NCBI GenBank assembly: GCA_019510125.1
Contig: JAEKKX010000004.1
Location: 124,001-188,000, forward strand
Direction: 5' to 3'
DNA from: Lysobacterales bacterium
GTDB taxonomy: Bacteria; Pseudomonadota; Gammaproteobacteria; Xanthomonadales; Xanthomonadaceae
DNA length: 64,000 nucleotides
Below, in pieces: positions 47,301 through 52,100 of the stretch (position 1 is the first letter of the stretch; every line of letters starts with the position of its first letter). The notes under the pieces were generated by a model. The model was not told where the DNA came from, did no database searches, and saw only the letters and a list, made by a program, of their open reading frames with translations. The translations under genes were made by a program, and so were the position numbers.

Positions 47301-49527
47301 GGGTGCGGGTGCTGCAACTCTTGCTGGCGCTGGTGGTGTCGGCATGGCGATGGGAGCCGCTGCGGTAGGCGGCTTTGTCGGCAGCGTCGCTTCCCAAGCA
47401 GTAGGCAGCGCCCTTGGGGCAACTACGTTCAGTTGGAGAGCTGCATTCACACAGGCTGCGGTTGGCGCGGTGACAGCGGGCTTTGGTGCTGCAGCAGGTG
47501 CCGGTACATTCGGAAGCTTCTTGCAGAACAGCAATGTGGCGCGTGCGGCGGCGACGGCTGTCGTCGGGAATGTAACCAACTATGCTGCGAATCGGGTCGT
47601 AGGTAACAACGATGTCAAGTTTAGCTGGAAGAGCATCGCGGCCAGCGCGGTTAGCGCAGGGCTTACCGCGGCAGCTATGCCATATGTTTCGAAAGGGTTG
47701 AATATCGATTTCGAAGCGTCGTCGGGGCATGCGCTAAACGGCTTTGTCGGCGGGGTGCTCGGCGGTGCAGTTAGTCTCAATGTGCGACGCGCCTTCGGAT
47801 TCGATGACAAAGTGGACTATGGTGCCATCGCTGTCGATTCTTTCGCCAATATGTTGGCTGGTATCGCAAGTGGTGATACGCGGCGTCAAGCCCAAAATAT
47901 CATCGATATGAAAGATGCGCAGGCCTATTACACGCAGGGTATCGCGGATGCTGCCGAGTCCGAAACGAATACTGTTGCCCTCGCGCGACGAGAATTCGAC
48001 GAAATGTTCAGCCTGCCGGATGACATCGGCAGCGGAAATCAGTTCCCGTCAGGATCCGATAGACCGCAACTAGGCGCCAGTCAGCCATCGAGTGCGCGGA
48101 CCTCGGCCACGCAGTCTGCATCAAGGCAAGGGTACGACTGGAGCAGCCGCTCCGCGATGGATTCTCTGAGTCGCTTGCTGGCCCTCGAGGTCGAGACCAT
48201 GGCTTTGCTGAAACCCGGCCAGAGGCTGGTTGAAGGCGTCCTCGTCACCGCAGGCAGATACTCGTGGGGCGGGACGGCGAATGACATCGTGCGCAACATT
48301 GGAAGATACGCGCCACAAAATTACGTGCTTGCCAGCACGATGAAGTGGAATGGAGACACGAGTCTCTATGCGGAGAAATATGGCAAATGGAAGGATGACG
48401 AGAATCCGAATGGGTTCTTCGCTGTTCCGATTGGAGCCAGTCGTGAACAGGCGATGCTGGCTTACCAGGCCAATTCGGCCAGGCAGAGAGCGATGAGCCG
48501 GGAGTTCCTTGAAGTCGCGTATGCCGGCCGCACCAGTACCAATGGGCCGATGCGACCAACATGGGAAGAAGCCGGTCATCTGCTGGCGCAATCGGATAAT
48601 CAGTTCTTCAAGGATTTTGCGATCGGCCTGCCGAAAGCAGTGGTCAACATGGCATGGGACTTGGGAGTGAATTTTTCCGGTGCCGGCCAGATGTACCAGT
48701 GGGGCGCCTCGGCGATCGGCATGAATGCTGACTGGCGTCCCTTCACGATGGATTCGACCGGCGAGCAGGCGGCCAACTTCTACGTCAATGTCGCATCGCT
48801 TGCCGTCGGTGGGGAGGGCATGCTGCTTGACGCGGCGCTCATGGCCAGGGGCGCCCCCCGGTTCGTGGCGAACACGACCCGCCAACTCTCGCGGGAAGCC
48901 TTCGTGGCACTCGACACCATGACTGCCAAGGCCGGCGACCTTGCCCGGAAGGTTCCAGTCGTGTTGGACGAGCTCGGCGCCAAGGCCGGCAACTTGGCAG
49001 ACCGCCTGAGGCCGAGTAGGCTAGCGGCTGGAGTGGATGAGGTGGGAGGAGCCGCAAACAGCGGAAGAGCTGCACCAGGCCCAGCTAACTTCATGGGCGA
49101 GACCGATAATTTCTATCGATTCTCGTCTCGAAGAGCTGAGATTGACCCAAATGGCCATTTCGACGTGGTCGCGCATGGCGGTGCTAACGAAATCGAGGTC
49201 ATGACGGCAAGAGGCCCCGTCACTGTCGACCATCGAACTGCAGCGCGCCTTATCGAAGAATCCCCCGGATACAACGGGCAGCCGATCAGACTATTGTCTT
49301 GCGAGACAGGTGCATGTGATTTTGGATTTGCGCAGAATCTAGCGAACAAGATGCGTGTGAGCGTGCAAGCGCCGACGGAGCTTGTATGGGCTTATCCGGA
49401 CGGGCAAATGGTTGTTGCCCCGCGCCTCTCACTGAATCCAAAGTTGCCTGAGTTCAATTTCCCTGATCTGTCTCGGCAAGGGACGTTCCGAACATTTACA
49501 CCGAGTAAGCCGGGAGGTAGCAATTGA
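32311..49527 (+). CDS. Giant YD-repeat (RHS-like) polymorphic toxin, about 5,738 aa
   Basis: Starts MVAVFTGSGLGLFNTSITQLGG with no Sec signal. Layout by residue: about 20-3830, long array of YD/RHS repeats ('YDaaGRl..'), interrupted at about 2219-2412 by a jelly-roll, LamG-like domain. About 3831-4419 holds roughly six putative-Ig/cadherin-like domains (for example GLPTGLSFNAATRVVSGTPSAS). More YD sequence runs to about 4860, then a LysM module (about 4868-4930, TVLQGETLQGLAQRVYG). A hydrophobic Gly/Ala-zipper region (4964-5037) and a helical pre-toxin region follow. The C-terminal domain (about 5597-5738) has VVAHGG (H5622) and LLSCETG (C5664), a clan-CD cysteine-peptidase-like dyad 42 residues apart. 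No canonical RHS core (DPxGLxGG) or RHSA site was found. GC content drops visibly after about 47,200. Directly downstream of fliA and preceded by a sigma28-type promoter. Confidence 0.88.
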   Translation: MVAVFTGSGLGLFNTSITQLGGSSGGASGLGQLRSGQYVNAATGNLVLQDLDESLLVRGLNATFLRTYNSRGTVTGAGQDGFVTGFERSVALTGTLNQAGSTMVLSTGDGQSVVFAYSGTANLYVATGGDGAHDTLVWDNTARTWTYTEGSTRREELYADHASATLKGRLTRIRDLKSDGTTPAEFDVLYDANGRISEVRSIDGSGATADAILFGYDGSTTQLTSVTTREGGQTRSQMTYAYDGYGRLVSVLTDLTPGNVSDNVWSTTASDNDGKLFKTTYAYVTASASDLRIASVTTSDGYTVAYTYESDGGTGYRVKTVTQGSATDGSSQTISFVYSANSTDVIEGAVGGGGRTWTYQYDANKQLTAVLEPAVNGLQQKTSYSYDTAGNLTRISVAGDSANTGTTTQLDTVFFYDANGNRTLQRDRLGNTIAWTYDASNQVVTETRYTVADADGLDPGNTGATNVPSGALTTHYVYDARSRLRFVVDATGAVRELTYATSGNGIGQVATERRYLRNAYTGTTWTESALNTWATDATAKPKSSSALTAYSYDGKGRLSQSVQYASVSTDVNGAGVFDATSSLTTFAYDAQGLLCRQITVHGASRTVGGTEPSGSEVVDYVYDGMGRLQSVLKRDQATAGSDDAATMFTQYAYVDSANQVRVTLDSGVIRTEARNKAGQFISISESATVSGATVTRTTQNYYDVNGRLRASQDATGARTYYFYDRDGRLTATVDGTGAVVQTVYDSVGRVAQTVAYATSVDTSAWLSGGAVVKDALVFAATAPTLATGQAWVPTDATLDRTTQRTYDASGRLSTETVVGADSGQTLKTTYTYDGANRLLQVVVSDGAGTAATARTTRYLYDAADRQVAMVDAKQYVTEMVYDLAGRVVKTVRYANAASNPTASDLATLKASITASATNDQVTRAFYDGRGQQIGVLDAAGYLTEFIYDEAANQRAVKAYAKALTGLGGTETLSALRTLATTGAPTEAYRLTQRSFNGLGQVLNEVDAEGTVTAYLYDEAGRLVTTKVGNSASEIREGNLRYDVFGNLIGELGGEGSTHLIAGMSEAQLDAVYAQYGVRHGYDLAGRRIESIDAQGNKTWYFYDADGRQTFVVRGQRDSGNVQNALGEVTETRYDAFGQVKDSIAYTGRITIPTPGDRSSLQGALSTFAVVSSLDSRVQNSYDRRGLLIQQIDAEGYRSRYAYDAFAQLVSRQDYEADGTTVRRTASWTYDARGQVATTAESGGGLNRGTSTAYDAFGRAITLTDARGTATSLVYDRLGRVLSTSTTVGGRAETVSSTYDAFGRVLTRTDARGYATAYSYSDANRTLTITSAEGVAVTTAHNRFGQTVTVSQTLPGGVVATTTTAYDKNGNATSVTDPLGKITTSEYDTRGLLAATVDATGRRIEYAYDALGRVLTRREDPTGLNLVTTTVYDGQGRKIKVTDASGRSMTMAYDRRGNLTETVQDPTGLALRTTYTWDRDGQQLSVTEGAGSTVATTTAYVYDALGRRTQTIEGSGSLNLTTTYAYDANDNVVSKTDGSGRVTRYAYDAADRLRFTVDALGDVTEASYDVDGRLVMSRRYAKALNLATLPSYAESDLAAQIVGQGLANNALDETEYAIHDRDGRLAATIDGAGGVTTVTYDSAGRKRSDRRYVATLALTQTQRNALRDGTATTADFTAFLTDATNLATAETTRYVYDTAGRLRYTVDATGGVKGIWYDAAGRVAATRQLAKPISLALVNDNITQGQIEGALGAGAETDGVEYFIYDGAGRVRYTLRTKRAAADYPNIVDVTEVRYDGAGRLLFSRVFAASMSLDLTTAAKISGGNGEISDLSAFVAANGAIATSERRVYDTAGRLKHVIDARGDVTETWYDAASRVVVTRRGAAPINTASLTDASTSAQVDGLVAWGANDDLRMYVYDGAGRQAYALQAVGSPVVAPFTASVMQTRYDGAGRVLLSQTFVPLMSLDATLIGKLGAGTATTADFASFVAANQGAVQGERSVYDAAGRLKHTIDAQGNVSGRWYDGAGRVVVTRRMVQPIATASLSDATTSAQVDGLLTWGASDDLRMYVFDAAGRTRFALQAVGSPLVFPFTARVSETRYDGAGRAVLSQIFVPLMTLDATLIDKLATGTATGTDFAAFVSTNAGSAQIQRSVHDAAGQLRYSIDALGYVTQIDRDGLGRTLSQQTYRNAITVTPALQAKLDAGTALDADIASALGVSTAASWSTGFDSKQPLGLDVGQIDPLGNGAAVIQNGRLEFRRAAGSSLDYPQVLSQTTYSVSQAMTYRAEVTTDSTLTNDMLVLALNGYGAGGLQREGILIWDGQLYQHEYASGVDVGASTWLGSLDANTTYVVEIEVAAGTATTYVYAKGKGRDSGYRFSRALNQATFGDYRLLMHGTTEPGVSGGSVFVDNLAILNGSAVQSAAYRYDAAGQIVAKVDGLGNTETYTYDAAGRRLTTTDANGNVSRNVYDAAGRLIYAIDATGAFTHNWYDGNDRLVAVRRFSARFDTALLNDAVTASELDGQLGALDAWSAEYQTEYRVYDGAGRLRYVYDGGAYLTRMDYDGADRTTLTSRYAVAFSPSDSTLVNRLFAGNATEADFSTFVAANEASARVEATVYDAAGRARYALRRDGSQWTVSERQYDGVDRVTLETQFGVTIAYTAGQTEAQVIGALQAQLSSDPAILLTQARTTRYLYDAAGQQRFVLDASFAVTEQRFDGAGQVIETRAYGVRPNSIGMDTGSVATWAATQAAADIRKVSMTYDVGGRLTSRTDALNHSETFTYDGADRMLTRTDRNGAVWTYQYDAAGRRVAEISPQVAVSSVDALGVLSTTTRAIVTRYVYDALGQTTKKIEDADTAAARVTQYAYDRRGLLVKTTLPNAGRIDPATGALVFDTQPATVETTYDALGQARVVKDENGKYRYLAYDRLGNLQAEVDQNGNVSAYYYDAYGDQTAMVRVAAAINTGATAFTSVNWQAGQAMSWTQVNAGVDVNATGNRWIATAYDGLGRKTQVLMSSVTYYKADGSAASGQPQTTYAYNAYGEMVKQSVLLEGTAGQPGAVWADTWHYYDVTGRETLTVDPEGYATTTEYNATGEVTKVVEYARAVSTTAIGAQTPPALPAAGDATTGYDRETRWSYDLLGRKASETAVRHYRSVDGSSLVSNMVTTYGYDNEDRLATVTDATGTVTTSYDARGQVVAVQEQARSVLASNASTLLQQSTATSLSSAALYVQRSPYTTMAYDAFGNVVGVRRYANGKDGANAAVADDTRDQVATTRYLGTGLVAMTRDTLGNIAYSAYDAAGRLLQTWSRLEGSEDARDATVHRTYTYDDTGRQLSTKVLRTNLAGTTTLGVDQFETVTYNAFGEITTKVFGDATTQTQLAGTLQYTYDAAGRMTSDNATGATRNYGYNLAGQQVRESHMTWTDATTGAVEAVTVSRTDRLGRATSILLPSYTTAVADTAYVRQKFDRWGNVIQVIDARGYQTDYQYDDRNQVVHETRPLVWVVGEDGSAGWTRPTNDWYYDALGRLSGTRDANGHLRSYAYDVVGRMVADTDALGNTTRHAYDALGNDVLTQDALGYITSRTYDQAGRVVATGDYLVSGTARQANVLQTFVLDQNGDRIRVVDALGHIVRYDYDSQQRLIRSQTATGVTMDYAYDVQGRKVMERNAYFTSSNSVTFNDRDGQSVMTNGLTWKYDAYGRLTDHNDLSARDSDYVYDAASGMLKSESTSTGGAKTYEYTRNGRVSRITEAGGGTYLYAYDAAGNRVVEDVTTTDGQAQTYHLVTRTTYDSNNRIQRVVQDDVANSKRVFDLRYDYDANGNRRRVITQSGFGDNVSAIAVEDAAPTVTAAPQDRGAKKGQTSTFRLLFSDVFRDAEGDALTLSITQGDGSALPSWLVATRDAQTGEIVFTATPGAGMADTDLVVKLTAFETANAAKTVSTTFTVKVRANNAPVALAPGGVTYYPRTNQVYGRDLLAGDFFRDIDVNDALSLSVIGTLPPGLTATASAGLVHLGGTPTTAGTYTFTLRATDQNGATADQTITLVCAANNAPTVVATPAQVDATIGRTFAWQMSLGDVFSDVDVDTLQVAASGLPNWVTFQYVTTQSPPVIRISGNVPFDAVDGQNYNVVLTATDPSGASVSTTLVVRVTTNHVPVAPSVGGKTAYQNAAYSLVLPTYFDEDADPLTYTVSNLPPGLSFNASTRTISGTPTTAGTWTVAYAAYDGRVTTTTSFTMTVNANHAPVAPTIATRNGTRNTPVYWEMPAFTDSDSDALTYTVSGLPTGLSFNAATRVVSGTPSASGSWTVTYTANDGRGGVVSTTFTYAIAEPVGNQAPVVTNPLPDRTYDMNTGFSFQFVSNTFSDPEGQTLTYLATKSDGTSLPSWLSFNPTTRTFYGTTPDIELMSWTIRVTATDPSGASVSDDFVISTTWQNGGGGQPQAMSTTFEMGMSEETLSQGPTQSTTSSGPVAVQVKEQWFTYDALNRIKISGGVLVAGVPGQSNASIQVAADKYDSYELGYDAVGRLVATYRSYTYNTQSQIHVDWTGYDARGNRKYEFYRQLVGVSDPGVKSQYFYDADNQLVEVRTYMPNDTVKDGPLDGEGFPLYRVDVSGMLLTGQRMQYDADGRLLRQDTLERGEENWWYHPSWAEGAPAAQYNDLSVLSLKERVDYTKSDGSNAWEDADPTNNASGYDAAGRLEKYRYTARTSANGAYYTHTFTSTFTGWDSWQESYVSGVSTYANYRQTSNTLTYDGYGRLIQQRENTDYKNLVDDRIRAYAYNAEGQVQARRDGTWHNSGFVQDTTITSSGAQEKQNYQFVFSAGQQMAELQAGGTVRVAESVDALAQYLSARGMELPGSLARQMTPTQNNRLSAVTGVAGSGVYTAGGGMVTVLQGETLQGLAQRVYGTSTLWYVLADANGLSDPNATLTAGVQLKAPSASVNVNDANTFKPYNPSEAVGSTTPNLPYIPPPPQAGCNALVMVLMVVVMVVVTIYTAGAMTGVVGGGFSATMGAGAATLAGAGGVGMAMGAAAVGGFVGSVASQAVGSALGATTFSWRAAFTQAAVGAVTAGFGAAAGAGTFGSFLQNSNVARAAATAVVGNVTNYAANRVVGNNDVKFSWKSIAASAVSAGLTAAAMPYVSKGLNIDFEASSGHALNGFVGGVLGGAVSLNVRRAFGFDDKVDYGAIAVDSFANMLAGIASGDTRRQAQNIIDMKDAQAYYTQGIADAAESETNTVALARREFDEMFSLPDDIGSGNQFPSGSDRPQLGASQPSSARTSATQSASRQGYDWSSRSAMDSLSRLLALEVETMALLKPGQRLVEGVLVTAGRYSWGGTANDIVRNIGRYAPQNYVLASTMKWNGDTSLYAEKYGKWKDDENPNGFFAVPIGASREQAMLAYQANSARQRAMSREFLEVAYAGRTSTNGPMRPTWEEAGHLLAQSDNQFFKDFAIGLPKAVVNMAWDLGVNFSGAGQMYQWGASAIGMNADWRPFTMDSTGEQAANFYVNVASLAVGGEGMLLDAALMARGAPRFVANTTRQLSREAFVALDTMTAKAGDLARKVPVVLDELGAKAGNLADRLRPSRLAAGVDEVGGAANSGRAAPGPANFMGETDNFYRFSSRRAEIDPNGHFDVVAHGGANEIEVMTARGPVTVDHRTAARLIEESPGYNGQPIRLLSCETGACDFGFAQNLANKMRVSVQAPTELVWAYPDGQMVVAPRLSLNPKLPEFNFPDLSRQGTFRTFTPSKPGGSN
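37009..38880 (+). repeat. Tandem supermodules of about 152 aa inside the YD array
   Basis: Within the giant gene the WYD(A/G)A(A/G)R unit recurs at 37453, 37912 and 38368, with periods of 459 and 456 bp; a related unit starts near 37009 and a truncated one near 38824. The modules starting at 37912 and 38368 are strikingly similar in protein sequence (shared STSAQVDGL..WGA.DDLRMYV and ALQAVGSP), indicating recent duplication. A domain-scale repeat superimposed on the short YD repeat. Confidence 0.65.
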
Positions 49528-49895
49528 TGGAGGCCGCTATGAATATGCTGTGCGAGAAGTGCGGCGGCGCAATGGAAGTGCGCAGAGAGGGGAGTACACA
49601 AGGCTTGTACTGCACCCAATGTGATTGGGCGGTGGTAACAACTGTTTTCCCAGAAATCAAGAAAGATATGACGCAGTATGAAGTGCGTGTCACTCAAGGT
49701 GATGTGCACAACGATGGGCAAATCAAAGCGGTTGCCTCTGCAGCAGGAGTTAACTTTTTGGCTGCAAGAAGGCTATTAGGTGAACGGGAGCCGCTTGTTT
49801 ACTCCGGGCGTGCGATCAAGGTCCTTGAGGTGAAGAACAGCCTAGAGTCTGCTGGCCTCACGTGCGTGATTAGCCCAGCCTTCATCTATTCCTGA
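49527..49895 (+). CDS. Probable immunity protein with N-terminal zinc ribbon
   Basis: 122 aa. ATG at 49527 overlaps the toxin stop (TGATG), with GGGAGG upstream. N-terminal zinc ribbon: two CxxC pairs (CEKCGG and CTQCDW). The C-terminal part (YEVRVTQGD..., KAVASAAGVNFLAARRLLGE, KVLEVKNSLESAG) resembles the ribosomal L7/L12 C-terminal-like helical fold seen in other small cytosolic proteins. No signal peptide. Gene order toxin–small protein and the same low GC as the toxin tip argue for an immunity role against the predicted peptidase domain; function is inferred from context. Confidence 0.7.
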   Translation: MEAAMNMLCEKCGGAMEVRREGSTQGLYCTQCDWAVVTTVFPEIKKDMTQYEVRVTQGDVHNDGQIKAVASAAGVNFLAARRLLGEREPLVYSGRAIKVLEVKNSLESAGLTCVISPAFIYS

Positions 49896-50185
49896 TGAAG
49901 GCTGGACACCCACTTTCTTCTAGCTGCTAAAAAAGCACCCTCCCAACGCCCGGCACCGCCGGTGTGCCGTCCGCGTCCGCGAAGCACCGATTCTGTGCCC
50001 GACAATGGGCCGGAATCGCTTTTTAGGTATTGCGTTTTGCGCGTTTCACGAGTTTCATGTGGCCAGAAGGAGATGCTGATTGGCGAAATTTTCGCCATTT
50101 CGCGTTGATTTCGGGCGCATCGGCGAGCGAGTACGCGGACAGGCGCTGTCCGGTCGTTGCAGATCGGCTTTTGATCGCCCAACGG
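49896..50185. other. Intergenic region after toxin/immunity pair
   Basis: 290 bp without a gene. It holds a weak hairpin CGGCAC/GTGCCG at 49951-49969 (no T-run) and a 15-bp palindrome GGCGAAA-T-TTTCGCC at 50082-50096. Neither looks like a proper terminator. Lower GC than the flanks. Confidence 0.4.
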
Positions 50186-50480
50186 CTATCGTCGTCGACG
50201 CGATCGTTTCGATTTTCTTTGCGCGAGGATGGCCCACGCTTCATCCGGCGTATGCCCGCTCAATGACTGATGCGGGCGGTACTGGTTGTGGGTCTCGCGC
50301 AGCAGGTTCAACGTCGCCTGCAGTTCGGCCTAGTTCTTCATGTCGAACATCCGCAGCAATTGCTTGAAGGTCGACCAGGCGCGCTCGATGCGGCTGTTCA
50401 TCCACGGGCAGTGTGGCTCGATGCGCTCATGGTGAATGCCTGGCCACTGCAAGGCAAATATCGAGGAAGCGGGGACCACC
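50186..50480 (-). pseudogene. Remnant of an IS481/IS3-type transposase (integrase core C-terminus)
   Basis: On the minus strand the frame reads IFALQWPGIHHERIEPHCPWMNSRIERAW.TFKQLLRMFDMKN, an in-frame TAG (near 50330), then AELQATLNLLRETHNQYRPHQSLSGHTPDEAWAILAQ and a basic end. This is the C-terminal part of a DDE integrase-core transposase (PHCPWMNGRIER and YRPHQ.L.G.TP.EAW are family landmarks). The N-terminal two thirds and the terminal inverted repeats are not seen, so it is a dead fragment. It marks past mobile-element activity right beside the toxin module. Confidence 0.8.
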
Positions 50481-50721
50481 AGGCGCGCGGGGCACGAACA
50501 TCTGCAATGAACAGGAAGGCCCGCGCGGGCAGTTCGTGAAGATCGACGCCTGTTAAACGCTGGAGAATCCGTGGCGCTGAGCGAGCGCTTCCTGATGCCG
50601 ATGATCGCCAGCCTGCCCGACAAGGGCAGGCGAGACGACTGGCCGGTTTCCGAGCCTCGCAGACTTGAGGGCGCGGAGTGACGGGGGCCGCGCGTGGTCG
50701 TGCGCGTTACGGGTTCGTGCG
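50481..50721. other. Intergenic region with strong inverted repeat
   Basis: 241 bp without a gene. GCCTGCCC–GACAA–GGGCAGGC (50611-50631) is an 8-bp perfect hairpin lying downstream of the response regulator gene on the minus strand; without a T-run it could be a rho-dependent end or RNA-stabilising structure. The transposase frame stays open here but shows no recognisable homology. Confidence 0.4.
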
Positions 50722-51381
50722 TCAGATCCGCGCGACCAGGCCGAGTCGGGCCGCTTCCACCGCGGCTTCGGCGCGGCTGTTGACGTTGAGCTTGCGGTAG
50801 ATGCTCTTGAGATGATCGGAGACGGTGTGGCGGCTGATCTCCAGCCGTTCGGCCAGCTCCGGCAGTCGGCAGCCCTTGCTGACCAGCACCAGCACTTCGC
50901 GTTCGCGCGCGGTGAGCTGTTCGGCGCCGGCGTGCAGGGGTTCGGGCGGTGCGTTGAAAACGCGCAGCAGCCGTTGCGCGATCGACGGCGACAGCGGCGG
51001 TTCGCCGCGGAGGATGCCGTCCAGCGCCGCGCCGAGGCGTTCTTCCGGCTGGTCCTTCAGCAGGTAGCCGTGCGCGCCCGCGCGCAGCGCGGGAAAGACG
51101 TGGGCATCGTCGCCGAACAGGGTGGTGACCACGATGACGCAACGCGGATGCTCCACTGCGAGCCGGCGAATCAGGTCGACACCACTGCCGTCGGGCAGGC
51201 CCAGGTCGACCAGCGCCACGTCGGGCGACGGACCGGTCTCCAGTTGCCGCCGCGCCTGTGCGAGGGTGCCGGCGCAGGCGACCTGCACGCCGGCGAAGCG
51301 CTGTTCCAGCAGCCGCGCGAGCCAGTCCGCGACGTCGGGCAGGTCTTCGAGGATCAGCGCATGGGCCGGGATCGCGGTCAT
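50722..51381 (-). CDS. NarL/FixJ-type response regulator
   Basis: 219 aa. N-terminal receiver domain with acidic pocket ED (12-13), phospho-acceptor D59 (ALVDLGLPDGSG) and the Lys in YLLKDQ. C-terminal LuxR HTH (LTAREREVLVLVSKGCRLPELAERLEISRHTVSDHLKSIYRKLNVNSRAEA). The ATG at 51381 overlaps the histidine kinase stop, so the two form a two-component pair. The target is unknown; no binding site can be deduced. Confidence 0.92.
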   Translation of the reverse strand: MTAIPAHALILEDLPDVADWLARLLEQRFAGVQVACAGTLAQARRQLETGPSPDVALVDLGLPDGSGVDLIRRLAVEHPRCVIVVTTLFGDDAHVFPALRAGAHGYLLKDQPEERLGAALDGILRGEPPLSPSIAQRLLRVFNAPPEPLHAGAEQLTAREREVLVLVSKGCRLPELAERLEISRHTVSDHLKSIYRKLNVNSRAEAAVEAARLGLVARI

Positions 51382-52100
51382 CGCGGCATGCTCTCCGTCG
51401 CGGTGTCGGCCGGATATCCCGCGGATGCGGGAGCGAAGTCCGGCAGGGGAAAGCGCAGCCGGACCTTGGTGCCGCCCAGCGTACCCGCCTGCCAGCGGAT
51501 GTCGCCGTGCAGTTCCCCGGCGCGCGTCTGCATGCTCCGCGTGCCGCGTCCGCTGCCGATGCGGGCGGGATCGAACTGGCCGTCGTCGGTGACCTCGAAC
51601 ACCAGATCGTCGCGGACGCGATCGACCACCACGCGCAGACGATGCGCCGCGGCGTGGCGCAATGCATTGGTGATCGCTTCGCGCCCGATCCGGAACAGGT
51701 GCATGGCCTGGGCCGGGTCGAGCAGCGGATCGGGCAGGTCGTCGGCCTGACGCCAGTCCAGCGCGATCTCGCGGGTGTCGAGTCGCTGTTCGGCTTCTTC
51801 GCGCAGTTGCGCCAGCGCTTCGAGCAGCGTGCCTTCGACGCCGCGCTCGCGGGCAAGGATCGCGCGCAGGTCCTGCAGCACTTCGCGCACGAGCTGCTGG
51901 TGCTCCGGTTCGCGCACGCGATGCAGCAGGGTCAGCAGGCGACTGCCGATGTCGTCGTGCAGATCGTCGTGGATGCGGCGGCGTTCGGCTTCCAGCGCCT
52001 GCGCAAGATCGACCTGGCGCTGCAGCGCGGCCAGCCGCTCGCGGGTCTCGTCGGCCGGCGCAGGCGGGGCAGGGGGCAGGCGTCGCCACCAGCGCCTCAT
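51378..52100 (-). CDS. Soluble histidine kinase (HisKA_3 type) without sensor domain
   Basis: 240 aa. H-box with phospho-accepting His (H44) in ERRRIHDDLHDDIGSRLL, then the HATPase region (IGREAITNALRHA, DDGQF, GRGTRSMQTRAGELHG). It has no membrane segment, PAS or other input domain: only about 40 residues, Pro/Arg-rich and coiled coil, precede the H-box. Signal input probably comes from another protein, most simply the Ser/Thr kinase–TPR protein encoded immediately upstream with an ATGA overlap. Confidence 0.9.
   Translation of the reverse strand: MRRWWRRLPPAPPAPADETRERLAALQRQVDLAQALEAERRRIHDDLHDDIGSRLLTLLHRVREPEHQQLVREVLQDLRAILARERGVEGTLLEALAQLREEAEQRLDTREIALDWRQADDLPDPLLDPAQAMHLFRIGREAITNALRHAAAHRLRVVVDRVRDDLVFEVTDDGQFDPARIGSGRGTRSMQTRAGELHGDIRWQAGTLGGTKVRLRFPLPDFAPASAGYPADTATESMPR

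Noticed and set aside
49951-49969. Hairpin CGGCAC/GTGCCG as toxin operon terminator
   Set aside because: Only six pairs and no T-run follow; not convincing as an intrinsic terminator.
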